DNA from: DATJIG01 sp050260515 | Lineage (GTDB): Bacteria; Pseudomonadota; Alphaproteobacteria; SMXQ01 | Assembly: GCA_050260515.1 (NCBI GenBank) | Contig: JBLNCI010000043.1 | Location: 62,001 to 126,000, forward strand | DNA length: 64,000 nucleotides | Direction of reading: 5' to 3' | In this document: in pieces, positions 8,713-18,035 of the stretch | Layout: each line of letters opens with the position of its first letter | Numbering within the stretch: position 1 is the first letter of the stretch | Position numbers and translations under genes: made by a program | Notes under the pieces: generated by a model | The model's input: only the letters and a program-made list of their open reading frames with translations | What the model was told of the DNA's origin: nothing | The model's database searches: none

Positions 8713-9762
8713 TCAACTGCCCTCCGGCGAGGGTTCTCCTTCCGCCTTGTCGCGGCGACCGAGACGCTTCACCGCCGCGATCTGGCGCCGCCATTCCCGC
8801 ACCGGAACCGCCGGAGCGCCGCCAACGTCGGTCCCCGCCGGCACATCGCCGTTCACACCGCTCTTCGCCGCGATCCGAACGCCGCTGCCGATGGACAAAT
8901 GACCGGCCAGCCCGGCCTGGCCGCCGATGACCACGAAATCACCGAGGCGGGTAGATCCCGAGATTCCGACCTGGGACACGATTACGCAACCGCGCCCCAT
9001 CTGCACGTTGTGCCCGATCTGCACCAAATTATCAATCATGCAGCCCGGACCGATGACGGTGTCGGGCCCCGCTCCGCGGTCGATCGTGGTGTTCGCACCG
9101 ACTTCCACGTCGTCACCGATGACGACGCGTCCGAGCTGCGGCACCCGGAGATGTCCCGAGCGGTCGGACGCGAAACCGAAGCCGTCCTGACCGATGCGGG
9201 CACCGGCGTAGATCATGACGCGATCGCCGATCAGCGCATGGGTGATCGACGCGCAGGCGCCGATGCTGCATTCCCTGCCGATCCTCACGCTGTCGCCGAT
9301 GACGGCATTCGCTGCCACCCATGTGCCTGCGCCGATTTCCGCGCCCGCGCCGATCACGGCGCCGGGATCGATCCGGCATCCCTCACCCACCGTGGCGGTC
9401 GGATCGATGACGACGTTGCTCGCGATCCCTGGCTGCGGTCGCGCCGGAGGATAGAACGCGCGCGATACCTTGGCGTAGGCCATGTACGGCGCAGGCGTCG
9501 TCAGCAGGACCATGCCAGCGGGAGCACGCGACACGAACCGCGGGTGGACAATACAGGCCCCCGCCGCGCTGGCCGCGAACGATGCCGCGTAGCGCGGATT
9601 GTCGAGAAAGCTGATGTCGTCAGGCCCCGCCGTATCGAGCGACGCGACGTCCTTCACGAGTCGTGCGACGTCCCCTCCGGGCGCGATCTCCGCGCCCGCG
9701 AGGCGCGCCAGCTCTCCGATCGGGAAAGGACCCTGCCGGGCGAAGAAGCGCGGGTCCGCCAT
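8713..9762 (-). CDS. lpxD: UDP-3-O-(3-hydroxyacyl)glucosamine N-acyltransferase
   Basis: Adds the second 3-hydroxyacyl chain in lipid A synthesis. The N-terminal uridine-binding domain covers about residues 1-100 and is followed by many hexapeptide repeats. The catalytic histidine is in LVQIGHNVQMGRG near residue 255. The C-terminal helix contains VREWRRQIAAVKRL. It starts 3 bases downstream of the skp stop and precedes fabZ by 3 bases. Confidence 0.97.
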   Translation of the reverse strand: MADPRFFARQGPFPIGELARLAGAEIAPGGDVARLVKDVASLDTAGPDDISFLDNPRYAASFAASAAGACIVHPRFVSRAPAGMVLLTTPAPYMAYAKVSRAFYPPARPQPGIASNVVIDPTATVGEGCRIDPGAVIGAGAEIGAGTWVAANAVIGDSVRIGRECSIGACASITHALIGDRVMIYAGARIGQDGFGFASDRSGHLRVPQLGRVVIGDDVEVGANTTIDRGAGPDTVIGPGCMIDNLVQIGHNVQMGRGCVIVSQVGISGSTRLGDFVVIGGQAGLAGHLSIGSGVRIAAKSGVNGDVPAGTDVGGAPAVPVREWRRQIAAVKRLGRRDKAEGEPSPEGS

Positions 9763-9765
9763 GGC

Positions 9766-10383
9766 CTACCGGCCTGTGGGGGCCGGGCTCGCTTTCGGGG
9801 CTTGGGCGGCGGGATTGCCCGGAGCCTTCGGCAGCGCCGCGGGTTTGTCGATGGTCACCGACGGCAGCTTCGCATCCAGACGCTTCAGCGCGTCCTGCGT
9901 CAGGTCCATCTCCGAGTCGTAGTAGAGCACCGCGCCCTTGACGAGGATCAGGTTGAGCTTCTTCTCCTTCGCGATGTCCATGAGCACGGAGCGCAGGGCG
10001 TCCTCCACCTTCTTCATGGCGCGATCGGCGCGGCCCTGGAAGTCCTGTTTGCGGAACTCGACCTCCCGCTCGAAGTCGGCGTAGCGCTGCTCGAACGACA
10101 TGCGGCGATCGCGCGCCGCATCGGGACCAAGTTTTGCGAAGTCGTTCTGGAGTTGCTGGTAGGCGTTGCGGAATTCACCCTCGCGCTTGGAGAAGTCCGC
10201 CTTGTATCCGGTCTCCTCCTTGTCGAGCGCGGTGCGCACACCTTTGGCGGCGGCGGAGTTCTGCATGACCACCGGGATGTCGACGACGGCCACCGCCGAC
10301 ATCTGCTGGGCGTGGACGCGCATCGGCGCTACGGCCACCAGGGCCGCGGCGACAGCGCCGAGAACTGCATTCCGGAACATCAT
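9766..10383 (-). CDS. skp: OmpH/Skp family periplasmic chaperone
   Basis: A periplasmic holdase that escorts unfolded outer-membrane proteins to the BAM complex. A signal peptide ending near VHAQQ (residues 1-26) is followed by the family's AVAVVDIPVVMQNS strand and a long charged helical section, residues 50-150, that would form the tentacle-like coiled coil. The C-terminus ends in a Pro/Ala-rich tail. It lies immediately between bamA (3 bases) and lpxD (3 bases), which is the classical order. Confidence 0.9.
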   Translation of the reverse strand: MMFRNAVLGAVAAALVAVAPMRVHAQQMSAVAVVDIPVVMQNSAAAKGVRTALDKEETGYKADFSKREGEFRNAYQQLQNDFAKLGPDAARDRRMSFEQRYADFEREVEFRKQDFQGRADRAMKKVEDALRSVLMDIAKEKKLNLILVKGAVLYYDSEMDLTQDALKRLDAKLPSVTIDKPAALPKAPGNPAAQAPKASPAPTGR

Positions 10384-10386
10384 TAC

Positions 10387-12705
10387 TTAGAACCTCTGAC
10401 CAAGGCTGAACGAGAAGACTTCGCCGTCATCATAGCCCTTCTTCTTGACGGGGAAGCCGAGATCGACGCGGACCGGGCCTACCGGCGTCCGCAGCGAGAG
10501 TCCGACGCCGACGGCCGCGCGCATGGTGGCGTCATCGGCCACGGTCGGGCCCGATACGTCGACATTCCATAGCGAGCCAACCTGGCCCCACATCAGCCCG
10601 CGGAGGCCGAACTCCTTCGCGACGCTGAGAGGGGTCGAGAGCTCCGAGCCCACGGTGTACAGCATGTCGCCGCCGAGAGCGGAGCGGGACGGTCCGACGT
10701 CGCGCGGACCGATACCGCCGCGGGCGAAGCCCTTGAAGCTGTCGCCGCCGAGGAAGAAGCGGTCCTGGAGGTGAACGTCCTGGCCGATGCCCTTCACGTA
10801 ACCGACGCGGCCGTTCATGCTGATCACGGATTCCTCGAACACCGGGTAGTACGTGGTGCCAGACAGGTTGGTCTTGAACGTGCGGGTGTTGCCGCCCAGG
10901 CCGGAGACGTCGTTCGACAGCGAGACGATGTATCCGTCCGTCGGATCGATCTTGCTGTCGCGCACGTCGTACGAAATCGTCTGACCGAGGCCCGACGCAG
11001 TCCTGGTGCCGACTTCCTGCTGAATGAACGGCGAAGCGCTCACGTCGACCGACTTGATGCGGTTGGCGCGAGCGAAATAGCGGAGCCCCTGCGACAAACG
11101 GTCGTTGTAGTTGAAGCCGGTGCGCAACGTCAGGGAGGAGTTCTCCTCCTGGAACATCAGGTTGCGCGTGCTGTCCGTCCGGGTCTGGCCAATGTCGAAC
11201 CCTCCGGACATGTTGCGGTCCAGGAACGCGGGATCCGTCAGCGACAGGAACGCCTGCTGCTGACTCGTGCCGAGCATGAGGCTGATGCTGCCCTGCAGAC
11301 CGCGGCCGAACAGGTTCTGTTCGCCGACCGACACCATGCTGATGAGGCCGTTGGTTGTCGAGAATCCCGCACCGATGTTGAGCGACCCGGTCGGCTGTTC
11401 CTCGACGTTGACGTCAATGACGGTCTGGTCGGGGCTCGAGCCCTCGCTGCGGCTGACGTCCACCTTCTTGAAGTACTGCAGCTCCTGAAGGTTGCGGCGG
11501 CTGCGGTTGAAGCGGGCATTGTTGAAGGCATCGCCCTCGACGAGCCGGAACTGCCGGCGGATGACCTTGTCCTGGGTCCGCGTATTGCCGCGGATGTCGA
11601 TGCGCTCGACGAACAGGCGCTGGCCCTCGACGACGTCGTAGCTGATGTTGACGACAACTTTGTCGCGGTCGCGCTGGACGTTGGGACGGACGTCGACGAA
11701 CGGATGGCCTTGCGCGATCACCGCATCGGTGATGCGGTTCACGGACTCCTCGACGAGGTCCGCGTTGTACCAGTCGCCCTTCTGCGTCCGGACCGTGTCC
11801 ATCAGCGCGTTGGTGTCCACGTCGGGCAGTCGGCTGGTGATGTTGACGTCACCGATCTTGTAACGCGGTCCTTCCTCGATGGTGAAGGTCACGAGGAACG
11901 ACTTGCGGTCGGGCGTCAGCTCGGCGACCGCCGACAGGATGCGAAAGTCGGCGTAACCGCTCTTGAGATAGAAGCGGCGGAGCAACTCGCGGTCCGCCTG
12001 CAGCTTGTCGGGATCGTAGACGTCGTCACCGGTGAGGAAGCTGTACCAGTGCGTTTCCTGCGACTGAATGATCGACTGCAGCTTGTCGTCGGTGAAGCGT
12101 CGGTTGCCGATGAACGCGATGTTCGAAATCTTGGTCGGCGCGCCCTCGTCGATCTCGAAGACGAGATCGACGCGGTTCTCCGGCTGCTGGATGATCTTCG
12201 GCTCCACGGTCGCGGCGAAGCGACCTTCACGGCGATAGATGTCGAGGATGCGGCGCACGTCGTTCTGGACGCGGGTCCGCGTGTAGACCATGCGCGGCTT
12301 GAGCTGGACCTCGTTCTCCAGCACTTCCGTCTTGATGCGGCTGTTCCCCTCGAACGCCAGTCGGTTGATGATCGGGTTCTCGACCACCTGCACGACGGCG
12401 ACATCGCCCTCGCGACGGATCGACACGTCGGCGAACAGTCCTGTGGCGAACAGCGCCTTCAGCGACTCGTCCACCTTGGCCGGATCGAAATCCTCGCCGG
12501 CACGGATGGTGAGGTAGGAGCGGACGGTCTCGGGCTCAATGCGCTGCACGCCCTCGACGCGGATCTCGCGGATGGTCGAGCCGACCTGGGCCCGAGCCGC
12601 GATGCCGCTGAAGGCGAGCAGGATGGAGACGCACACGATGGCCAGACACGCCGGCCACCGCCCCCTGGTCTTCCCCCTCGAAGACCGTGTGTCTTTAAAA
12701 TTCAT
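10387..12705 (-). CDS. bamA: Outer membrane protein assembly factor BamA
   Basis: Central subunit of the beta-barrel assembly machine. It has a signal peptide (residues 1-39, ending ARAQ), five POTRA domains over about residues 42-420 beginning IREIRVEGVQRIEPETV, and a C-terminal 16-strand barrel. The loop-6 motif FKGFARGGIGPRDVG replaces the usual VRGF/Y form with FKGF. The protein ends in a beta-signal with a final phenylalanine (FSFSLGQRF). 772 residues is normal. It lies 4 bases after the rseP stop. Confidence 0.97.
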   Translation of the reverse strand: MNFKDTRSSRGKTRGRWPACLAIVCVSILLAFSGIAARAQVGSTIREIRVEGVQRIEPETVRSYLTIRAGEDFDPAKVDESLKALFATGLFADVSIRREGDVAVVQVVENPIINRLAFEGNSRIKTEVLENEVQLKPRMVYTRTRVQNDVRRILDIYRREGRFAATVEPKIIQQPENRVDLVFEIDEGAPTKISNIAFIGNRRFTDDKLQSIIQSQETHWYSFLTGDDVYDPDKLQADRELLRRFYLKSGYADFRILSAVAELTPDRKSFLVTFTIEEGPRYKIGDVNITSRLPDVDTNALMDTVRTQKGDWYNADLVEESVNRITDAVIAQGHPFVDVRPNVQRDRDKVVVNISYDVVEGQRLFVERIDIRGNTRTQDKVIRRQFRLVEGDAFNNARFNRSRRNLQELQYFKKVDVSRSEGSSPDQTVIDVNVEEQPTGSLNIGAGFSTTNGLISMVSVGEQNLFGRGLQGSISLMLGTSQQQAFLSLTDPAFLDRNMSGGFDIGQTRTDSTRNLMFQEENSSLTLRTGFNYNDRLSQGLRYFARANRIKSVDVSASPFIQQEVGTRTASGLGQTISYDVRDSKIDPTDGYIVSLSNDVSGLGGNTRTFKTNLSGTTYYPVFEESVISMNGRVGYVKGIGQDVHLQDRFFLGGDSFKGFARGGIGPRDVGPSRSALGGDMLYTVGSELSTPLSVAKEFGLRGLMWGQVGSLWNVDVSGPTVADDATMRAAVGVGLSLRTPVGPVRVDLGFPVKKKGYDDGEVFSFSLGQRF

Positions 12706-12709
12706 CGAC

Positions 12710-13873
12710 TTAGCTTACCAGCGCACGAAAGAAATCCACAACCTTCTGAAACCGGGAAAGGTCTTGGTAGGTGACGAAAAGGAATAGGGTCACGACGAGG
12801 CCGAGGCCCACGCGGAACCCGTATTCCACGGTCCGTTCCGAGAGCGGACGCCCCCGCACCGCCTCGAACCCGTAGAACAGCAGGTGACCGCCATCGAGGA
12901 GCGGCACCGGGAACAGATTGATCAGGCCGAGATTGATCGACAGGACGGCGAGGAACCACCACACGGTCGCCATCCCGCTCTGCGCCGCCTGGGAAGACAT
13001 CTGGGCGATCCGGATCGGGCCGCCGAGCTCGTCGGTCGAGCGGGTCCCGGTGACGATCTGGCCGATTGCCTGCAGCGTCCCGGCGGTGACCTGGTAGGTC
13101 TCGTCGCCCGCCGCGGCCAGCGCGGACGCCGGCGACAGCTTCTCGAACGCCTGCCCCGCCCGGCTCACGCCGAGGCGTCCGACCTCGCGGCGGTTGCCGA
13201 AGTTGTCGGTTTCGACCGTGCGCTGCGGCACGACGTTGACCGTGTTCTCGTGCCCGTCCCGCGAGATGACGATATCCAGCGGCCGCTCGGGATTGAGGCT
13301 GATGATCCGGCGCACATCCTCGAACCGCGATACCGCCTCGCCGCCGACGCGGACGAAGACGTCGCCCGGCCGCAGCCCGGCGGCCTGTGCGGCACTGTCC
13401 GGGGTGACCTCGCCAACCTCGGGCGGGGTGAACGGGCGGCCCACAGTCATGAACAGGGCGGCGAGGACGATCCACGCGAGGACGAAATTGGCGAACGGCC
13501 CGGCGGCGACAATGCCGGCGCGTCGCCCCAGCGACTTGTGCACGAACGCAACCTTGCGCTCGGCGGGCGTCATCGCCCGCACGGCGCGCTCGCGCTCCTC
13601 GGGGGTGCGGTTGCCGCCATCCGTGGGCGCGCTCTCGCCGAACATCTTCACGTAGCCGCCGAGCGGCAGGAGGCTGACACGCCAGCGGGTGCCGCTGCGG
13701 TCGTTCCAGCCGAACAGCTCGGGACCGAATCCGAGGCTGAACACCTCGACGCGAACCCCGGCGCGCTTGGCGGCGAGATAGTGACCGAGCTCGTGGATAA
13801 AGACGACGACGCAGAGAATGAAGACGAACGCCAGCCCGTTCGCCCACAGGAAGTCGATCAGATCACGCAACAT
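12710..13873 (-). CDS. rseP: RIP metalloprotease RseP
   Basis: Site-2 intramembrane zinc protease that cuts anti-sigma factors and leftover signal peptides. The zinc motif HELGH is at residues 27-31 inside the first membrane segment. Central PDZ-type sequence (VTPDSAAQAAGLRPGDVFV) follows, and the second catalytic motif LFPVPLLDGGH is near residue 320. 387 residues with about four membrane segments. Placed between dxr and bamA as in most proteobacteria. Confidence 0.96.
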   Translation of the reverse strand: MLRDLIDFLWANGLAFVFILCVVVFIHELGHYLAAKRAGVRVEVFSLGFGPELFGWNDRSGTRWRVSLLPLGGYVKMFGESAPTDGGNRTPEERERAVRAMTPAERKVAFVHKSLGRRAGIVAAGPFANFVLAWIVLAALFMTVGRPFTPPEVGEVTPDSAAQAAGLRPGDVFVRVGGEAVSRFEDVRRIISLNPERPLDIVISRDGHENTVNVVPQRTVETDNFGNRREVGRLGVSRAGQAFEKLSPASALAAAGDETYQVTAGTLQAIGQIVTGTRSTDELGGPIRIAQMSSQAAQSGMATVWWFLAVLSINLGLINLFPVPLLDGGHLLFYGFEAVRGRPLSERTVEYGFRVGLGLVVTLFLFVTYQDLSRFQKVVDFFRALVS

Positions 13874-13882
13874 GCTTGTTCC

Positions 13883-15088
13883 TTACCCAGCCCGCGTTGC
13901 GCGGGCAAGCGCGGCGATGACGGTCTCTGCCTCCGAGCGCGCCGCGGCGTCGAGGGCCAACGTATCTCCGAGCGTGGTGGCGCCTTCCCGCGGCACTCGC
14001 GCGAGAACCGACTCGACCACGGCAGTTATATCGAGAAAACCGATGCGACCGGCGAGAAATCCTTCAACGGCCACTTCGTTCGCGGCGTTCAGCACGGTGG
14101 GTGCGCCGCCGCCTTCCTTCAATGCCGCGCGCGCGAGCGCGAGCGCCGGAAAGCGGCGTTCATCGGGTGCCTCGAAGCTCAAGGTGCCGATGCGCGCCAG
14201 GTCGAGACGCGCCGCCGGCGACGGGCCGCGCTTCGGCCAGTCGAGGGCATAGGCGATCGGCGTGCGCATATCGGGCGCTCCCATCTGCGCGAGCACCGAT
14301 CCGTCGGAATACGCCACCATGCTGTGCACGACGGACTGCGGGTGGATGAGGATCTCGATCTGCTCCTCGGACACCGGGAACAGATGCCATGCCTCGATCA
14401 GTTCGAGACCCTTGTTCATCATCGTCGCGGAATCGACGGAGATCTTGGCGCCCATGTCCCAGTTCGGGTGCGCCACCGCCTCGGCCGGGGTGACGCGCGC
14501 GAGGCTCGCGCGCTCGCGCCGGAGGAACGGCCCGCCCGATGCGGTCAGGATGATCTTCTCCACCGCGGCGGCATTGTCGAAGTCGAACACCTGGAAGATC
14601 GCGCTGTGCTCGGAATCGACCGGGACCAGGGTCGCCCCGGACGCCTTGGCGGCGGTCGTCACGAGGTCGCCCGCGCACACAAGGCACTCCTTGTTCGCGA
14701 TCCCCACCACGGCGCCGCTCTCGATCGCAGCGAGGGTCGGCGCGAGCCCGGCGGCGCCGACGATGGCGGCGATCACGCGGTCGGCCGGAACGGCTGCCGC
14801 CTCGAGCAGCCCGTCCGCCCCGGCCGCTACCGCGACGTTGGTCCCGGCCAGGCCGGCCTTCAGCGCGGCATACCGTCCCGCGTCGGCAATGACGGCCAGC
14901 TTGGGGCGAAGCTCGAGCGCCTGCTGGATCAACAGGTCGACGTTCCTATGGGCCGTGAGTGCAGCCACCTCGAAGTCGTCGGGGCGCCGTCGCACGATAT
15001 CGACGGTGTTGCAGCCGACCGACCCCGTGGATCCCAGGATGGTAATGCGCTTACGGGCCTGATCGTGACTGATTGCCGTTACCGCCAC
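13883..15088 (-). CDS. dxr: 1-deoxy-D-xylulose 5-phosphate reductoisomerase
   Basis: Makes 2-C-methyl-D-erythritol 4-phosphate with NADPH, the committed step of the MEP isoprenoid pathway. The N-terminal nucleotide-binding motif ITILGSTGSVGCNTVDIV is present, with NKECLVCAGDL and the metal and substrate motif VPVDSEHSAIFQ in the middle, and DWPKRGPSPAARLDL later. The start is GTG 15088, which overlaps the cdsA stop by 10 bases. 401 residues. Confidence 0.97.
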   Translation of the reverse strand: MAVTAISHDQARKRITILGSTGSVGCNTVDIVRRRPDDFEVAALTAHRNVDLLIQQALELRPKLAVIADAGRYAALKAGLAGTNVAVAAGADGLLEAAAVPADRVIAAIVGAAGLAPTLAAIESGAVVGIANKECLVCAGDLVTTAAKASGATLVPVDSEHSAIFQVFDFDNAAAVEKIILTASGGPFLRRERASLARVTPAEAVAHPNWDMGAKISVDSATMMNKGLELIEAWHLFPVSEEQIEILIHPQSVVHSMVAYSDGSVLAQMGAPDMRTPIAYALDWPKRGPSPAARLDLARIGTLSFEAPDERRFPALALARAALKEGGGAPTVLNAANEVAVEGFLAGRIGFLDITAVVESVLARVPREGATTLGDTLALDAAARSEAETVIAALARATRAG

Positions 15089-15885
15089 AGGGCGTCCGCT
15101 CCGACGACATACAAGCCGAGGGCTGCCACCGGTGCCGCCGCCAGCAAGGCGTCGACACGGTCGAACAGGCCCCCGTGCCCCGGGATAATAGCCCCTGAAT
15201 CCTTAACGCCGAAGCGCCGCTTCACCGCGGATTCGGCCAAATCCCCGGCCTGGGCGACCACCGAAAGGGCCATTCCGGCCAGAGCCGGGGTGGTTGGCCC
15301 TGCCTCGGCCCAGCCGAGGACCCCACCCACGACTCCTGCCCCGACGAGCCCGCCAACGGCCCCGGACCAGGTCTTGTTGGGGCTGATGGGCGGCGCCAGC
15401 TTTGGGCCGCCGATTGTCCGGCCGACGGCATAGGCCGCGGAATCCGTCGCCCAGACCACGGCAAATACCCACAGTAAATTGAGCAGCCCCACGTCGGGCA
15501 CCGCCCGAAGCCACGACAGCGCGAGCGCGGTGAGGCCGATGTAGAGGACGCCCGACGCCGTCCACCCCCACCGCAGGCCGGCCTCACGGCGCGCCAGCAG
15601 GTAGACGACCGGGATCGCGATGCCAACAACGACGACGGCCGCGCCGTACGCGTCGACCGTCGCCAGGATCAGAACGAGGACCGCCGCCACCGCGAGCGCC
15701 AGCCGCGCCGGGGTCCAGTCGCGGCCGCCGCACAACATGTGCCACTCCCGCGCCATGAGGATGACGAACAGCGCAAGCCAAAGTTCGAGGGCCGGACGTC
15801 CCCATGCGATGGCGACGACCGTAGGCACCCCCAGCGCCACGGCCGATACAACGCGAAGCATCAACGGATTGGACGACAACCCCAC
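15079..15885 (-). CDS. cdsA: Phosphatidate cytidylyltransferase
   Basis: Makes CDP-diacylglycerol from phosphatidate and CTP in the inner membrane. About seven hydrophobic segments are visible. The signature region is SAVKRRFGVKDSGAIIPGHG followed by GLFDRVDALL near the C-terminus, and SPNKTWSGAVGGLVGAG lies in the middle. The start is given as GTG 15885; an internal ATG at 15861 is possible. The gene sits 6 bases after uppS. 268 residues. Confidence 0.95.
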   Translation of the reverse strand: MGLSSNPLMLRVVSAVALGVPTVVAIAWGRPALELWLALFVILMAREWHMLCGGRDWTPARLALAVAAVLVLILATVDAYGAAVVVVGIAIPVVYLLARREAGLRWGWTASGVLYIGLTALALSWLRAVPDVGLLNLLWVFAVVWATDSAAYAVGRTIGGPKLAPPISPNKTWSGAVGGLVGAGVVGGVLGWAEAGPTTPALAGMALSVVAQAGDLAESAVKRRFGVKDSGAIIPGHGGLFDRVDALLAAAPVAALGLYVVGADALWR

Positions 15886-15891
15886 CGATGG

Positions 15892-16626
15892 TCAGCCGCT
15901 CGATGCGCCGTAGCGCCGCTCGCGGCGACTGAACTCGCGCACCGCGTCCTCGAGGTGACGCTCGGTGAAGTCGGGCCACAGGATGTCGAGGAACACCAGT
16001 TCGGTGTACGCGGACTGCCACAGCAGGAAATTCGAGATGCGCTGCTCGCCGCTGGTCCGGATCAGGAGATCGGGGTCCGGTATGTCGGCAGTCGAGAGCC
16101 GGGCGGCGAAGGCGGTCTCGTCGATCGCGTCGGGTGCGATCTTGCCAGCGGCGGCGTCGCGAGCCAGCGCGCGGGCTGCGAGCGTGATCTCGCGACGGCC
16201 GCCGTAGTTCAGCGCGATGGTCAGATTGAGGCCGCCGTTCCCGGCGGTCGCTCGCTCGGCATTGTCGATCAATGTGACGATGTCGGAGCTGAAGCCCTCG
16301 CGCTCTCCGATGATGCGGAGGCGTACGCCGTTCTTGTGAAGCTCGGCGATCTCGGACTGGAGATAGCGCCGCAGCAATCCCATGAGATCGCTGACCTCCG
16401 ACTGCGGCCGCTTCCAGTTCTCCGACGAAAAGCCGAACAGGGTGAGATACGACACCCCGAGTTGCGAGGCGCCCTTGACCGCCCGACGCACCGCCTCGGC
16501 ACCGTAGCGGTGCCCCACCGTTCTGGGCAGGCCGCGGGACCGGGCCCAGCGACCGTTGCCATCCATGATGATCGCCACATGGACCGGAACACCGGCCGGC
16601 GGCGAGGCGGGATCGACGAGCGCCAT
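15892..16626 (-). CDS. uppS: Di-trans,poly-cis-undecaprenyl diphosphate synthase
   Basis: Extends farnesyl diphosphate with isopentenyl diphosphate to the lipid carrier for peptidoglycan and O-antigen. The catalytic loop HVAIIMDGNGRWARSRG is at about residues 17-33, TLFGFSSENWKRP near residue 63, and the C-terminal substrate motif DLLIRTSGEQRISNFLLWQS near residue 190. 244 residues. It follows frr by 6 bases and feeds the same isoprenoid supply as dxr downstream. Confidence 0.97.
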   Translation of the reverse strand: MALVDPASPPAGVPVHVAIIMDGNGRWARSRGLPRTVGHRYGAEAVRRAVKGASQLGVSYLTLFGFSSENWKRPQSEVSDLMGLLRRYLQSEIAELHKNGVRLRIIGEREGFSSDIVTLIDNAERATAGNGGLNLTIALNYGGRREITLAARALARDAAAGKIAPDAIDETAFAARLSTADIPDPDLLIRTSGEQRISNFLLWQSAYTELVFLDILWPDFTERHLEDAVREFSRRERRYGASSG

Positions 16627-16632
16627 CCGGGC

Positions 16633-17190
16633 TCAGACCGTCATGATGTCTTTTTCCTTCGCCGCGAGGGTCGCGTCGACGTCCTTGGTATGCGAATCGG
16701 TCAGCGCCTGGATCTTCTCCGACCACGAGCGATGCTCGTCCTGGGAGATGTCGCCGTCCTTCTCCATCTTCTTCAGCTTGTCCATCGCGTCACGGCGGAC
16801 GTTGCGGATCGAGACCCGTGCCTGCTCCGCGTACTTGTGCGCGACCTTGACCAGCTCGGTGCGTCGTTCCTGGGTGAGTGCGGGGATCGGCACCCGGATC
16901 ACCTGCCCCTCGGCTTGCGGATTGACGCCGAGATTCGCGTCGCGGATCGCCTTCTCGACCGCCGACGTCAGCGAGCGATCCCACACATTCACGACGATCA
17001 GGCGCGGCTCAGGGACGCTCACGGACGCAAGCTGATTGAGCTGCATGTCGCCGCCATAGGCGGGGACATGGACCGGCTCCAGCAGCGACGCCGAGGCGCG
17101 GCCGGTGCGCAGGCCCTGAAGCTCCTGCTTGAAGACGCCGAGCGCGCCGTCCATGCGCTTCTTGAATTCATTCATGCCGGGATCGGTCAT
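16633..17190 (-). CDS. frr: Ribosome recycling factor
   Basis: With EF-G it splits the post-termination ribosome. The 185 residues form the usual three-helix bundle plus small beta domain: GLRTGRASASLLEPVHV near residue 26, RNVRRDAMDKLKK near residue 132, and a charged C-terminal helix with EHRSWSEKIQALTDSH. It follows pyrH by 15 bases. Confidence 0.97.
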   Translation of the reverse strand: MTDPGMNEFKKRMDGALGVFKQELQGLRTGRASASLLEPVHVPAYGGDMQLNQLASVSVPEPRLIVVNVWDRSLTSAVEKAIRDANLGVNPQAEGQVIRVPIPALTQERRTELVKVAHKYAEQARVSIRNVRRDAMDKLKKMEKDGDISQDEHRSWSEKIQALTDSHTKDVDATLAAKEKDIMTV

Positions 17191-17205
17191 GGCTTCAACC
17201 TTCTT

Positions 17206-17949
17206 CTATCGGGCGGCGACCGTGTCTTCGGCGATGATCGTGTAGCGACCCTTGCCGGCGACGACGTCCGCCAGGGCACCTGGGTTGTGAATCGAGAATA
17301 CCAGAATCGGGATGCTGTTTTCACGGGTGAGCGCGATGGCCGACGCATCCATGACCTTGAGGTCGCGCGAGAGGACCTCGAGGTAGCTCAGGCGCTCGTA
17401 GCGTTCCGCCGTCCTCACCTTCTTGGGGTCCGCCGAGTAGACGCCGTCGACCTGGGTCGCCTTCAGCAGCGCCTCGCAGCCGAGTTCCGCGGCGCGCAGG
17501 GCAGCGGCGGTGTCGGTGGTGAAGTACGGGTTGCCGGTCCCGGCGGCGCAGATCACCACGCGACCGAGCTCCATGTGACGGATGGCACGGCGACGGATGT
17601 ACGGCTCGCACACCGTCTGCATCGGGATCGCCGACAGCACCCGGGTCGGGATATCGAGCTTCTCGAGCGCGTTCTGGACGGCGAGCGAATTGATGACGGT
17701 CGCCAGCATGCCCATGTAGTCGGCGCTGGCCCGCTCCATGCCGGCGGCCGCGCCGCTGACGCCGCGGAAGATGTTGCCGCCGCCGATGACGAGCGACACC
17801 TGGACGCCGGTCTTGATGACCGAGCTGATCTCGTCCGCGAGACGGTTCACGGTCCCGGGATCTAGGCCGTATTCACCGGGCCCCATGAGGGCCTCGCCGG
17901 ACAGCTTGAGGAGGATGCGGGAATAACGGGGGCGGCCGGCGTCCGTCAT
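17206..17949 (-). CDS. pyrH: UMP kinase
   Basis: Phosphorylates UMP to UDP; a hexameric amino-acid-kinase-fold enzyme normally activated by GTP and inhibited by UTP. Seen: RILLKLSGEALMG at the N-terminus, VIGGGNIFRGV near residue 55, AAGTGNPYFTTDTAAALRA near residue 135, and VDGVYSADPKK near residue 168. 247 residues. The tsf-pyrH-frr order is classical. Confidence 0.97.
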   Translation of the reverse strand: MTDAGRPRYSRILLKLSGEALMGPGEYGLDPGTVNRLADEISSVIKTGVQVSLVIGGGNIFRGVSGAAAGMERASADYMGMLATVINSLAVQNALEKLDIPTRVLSAIPMQTVCEPYIRRRAIRHMELGRVVICAAGTGNPYFTTDTAAALRAAELGCEALLKATQVDGVYSADPKKVRTAERYERLSYLEVLSRDLKVMDASAIALTRENSIPILVFSIHNPGALADVVAGKGRYTIIAEDTVAAR

Positions 17950-18035
17950 GGCGTCGTCGTCATCCCCTCCCGCTGCGGGTCGGTGTGTGGGATCTCAGCG
18001 GCGCGCCGCCCCGCGAACGGCGCGCCGCGAGTGTA

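Noticed and set aside
8219..8794. N-terminal extension of lpxA through fabZ
   Set aside because: Homology and the TGATG overlap fix the start at 8218; the extension reads fabZ in the wrong frame.
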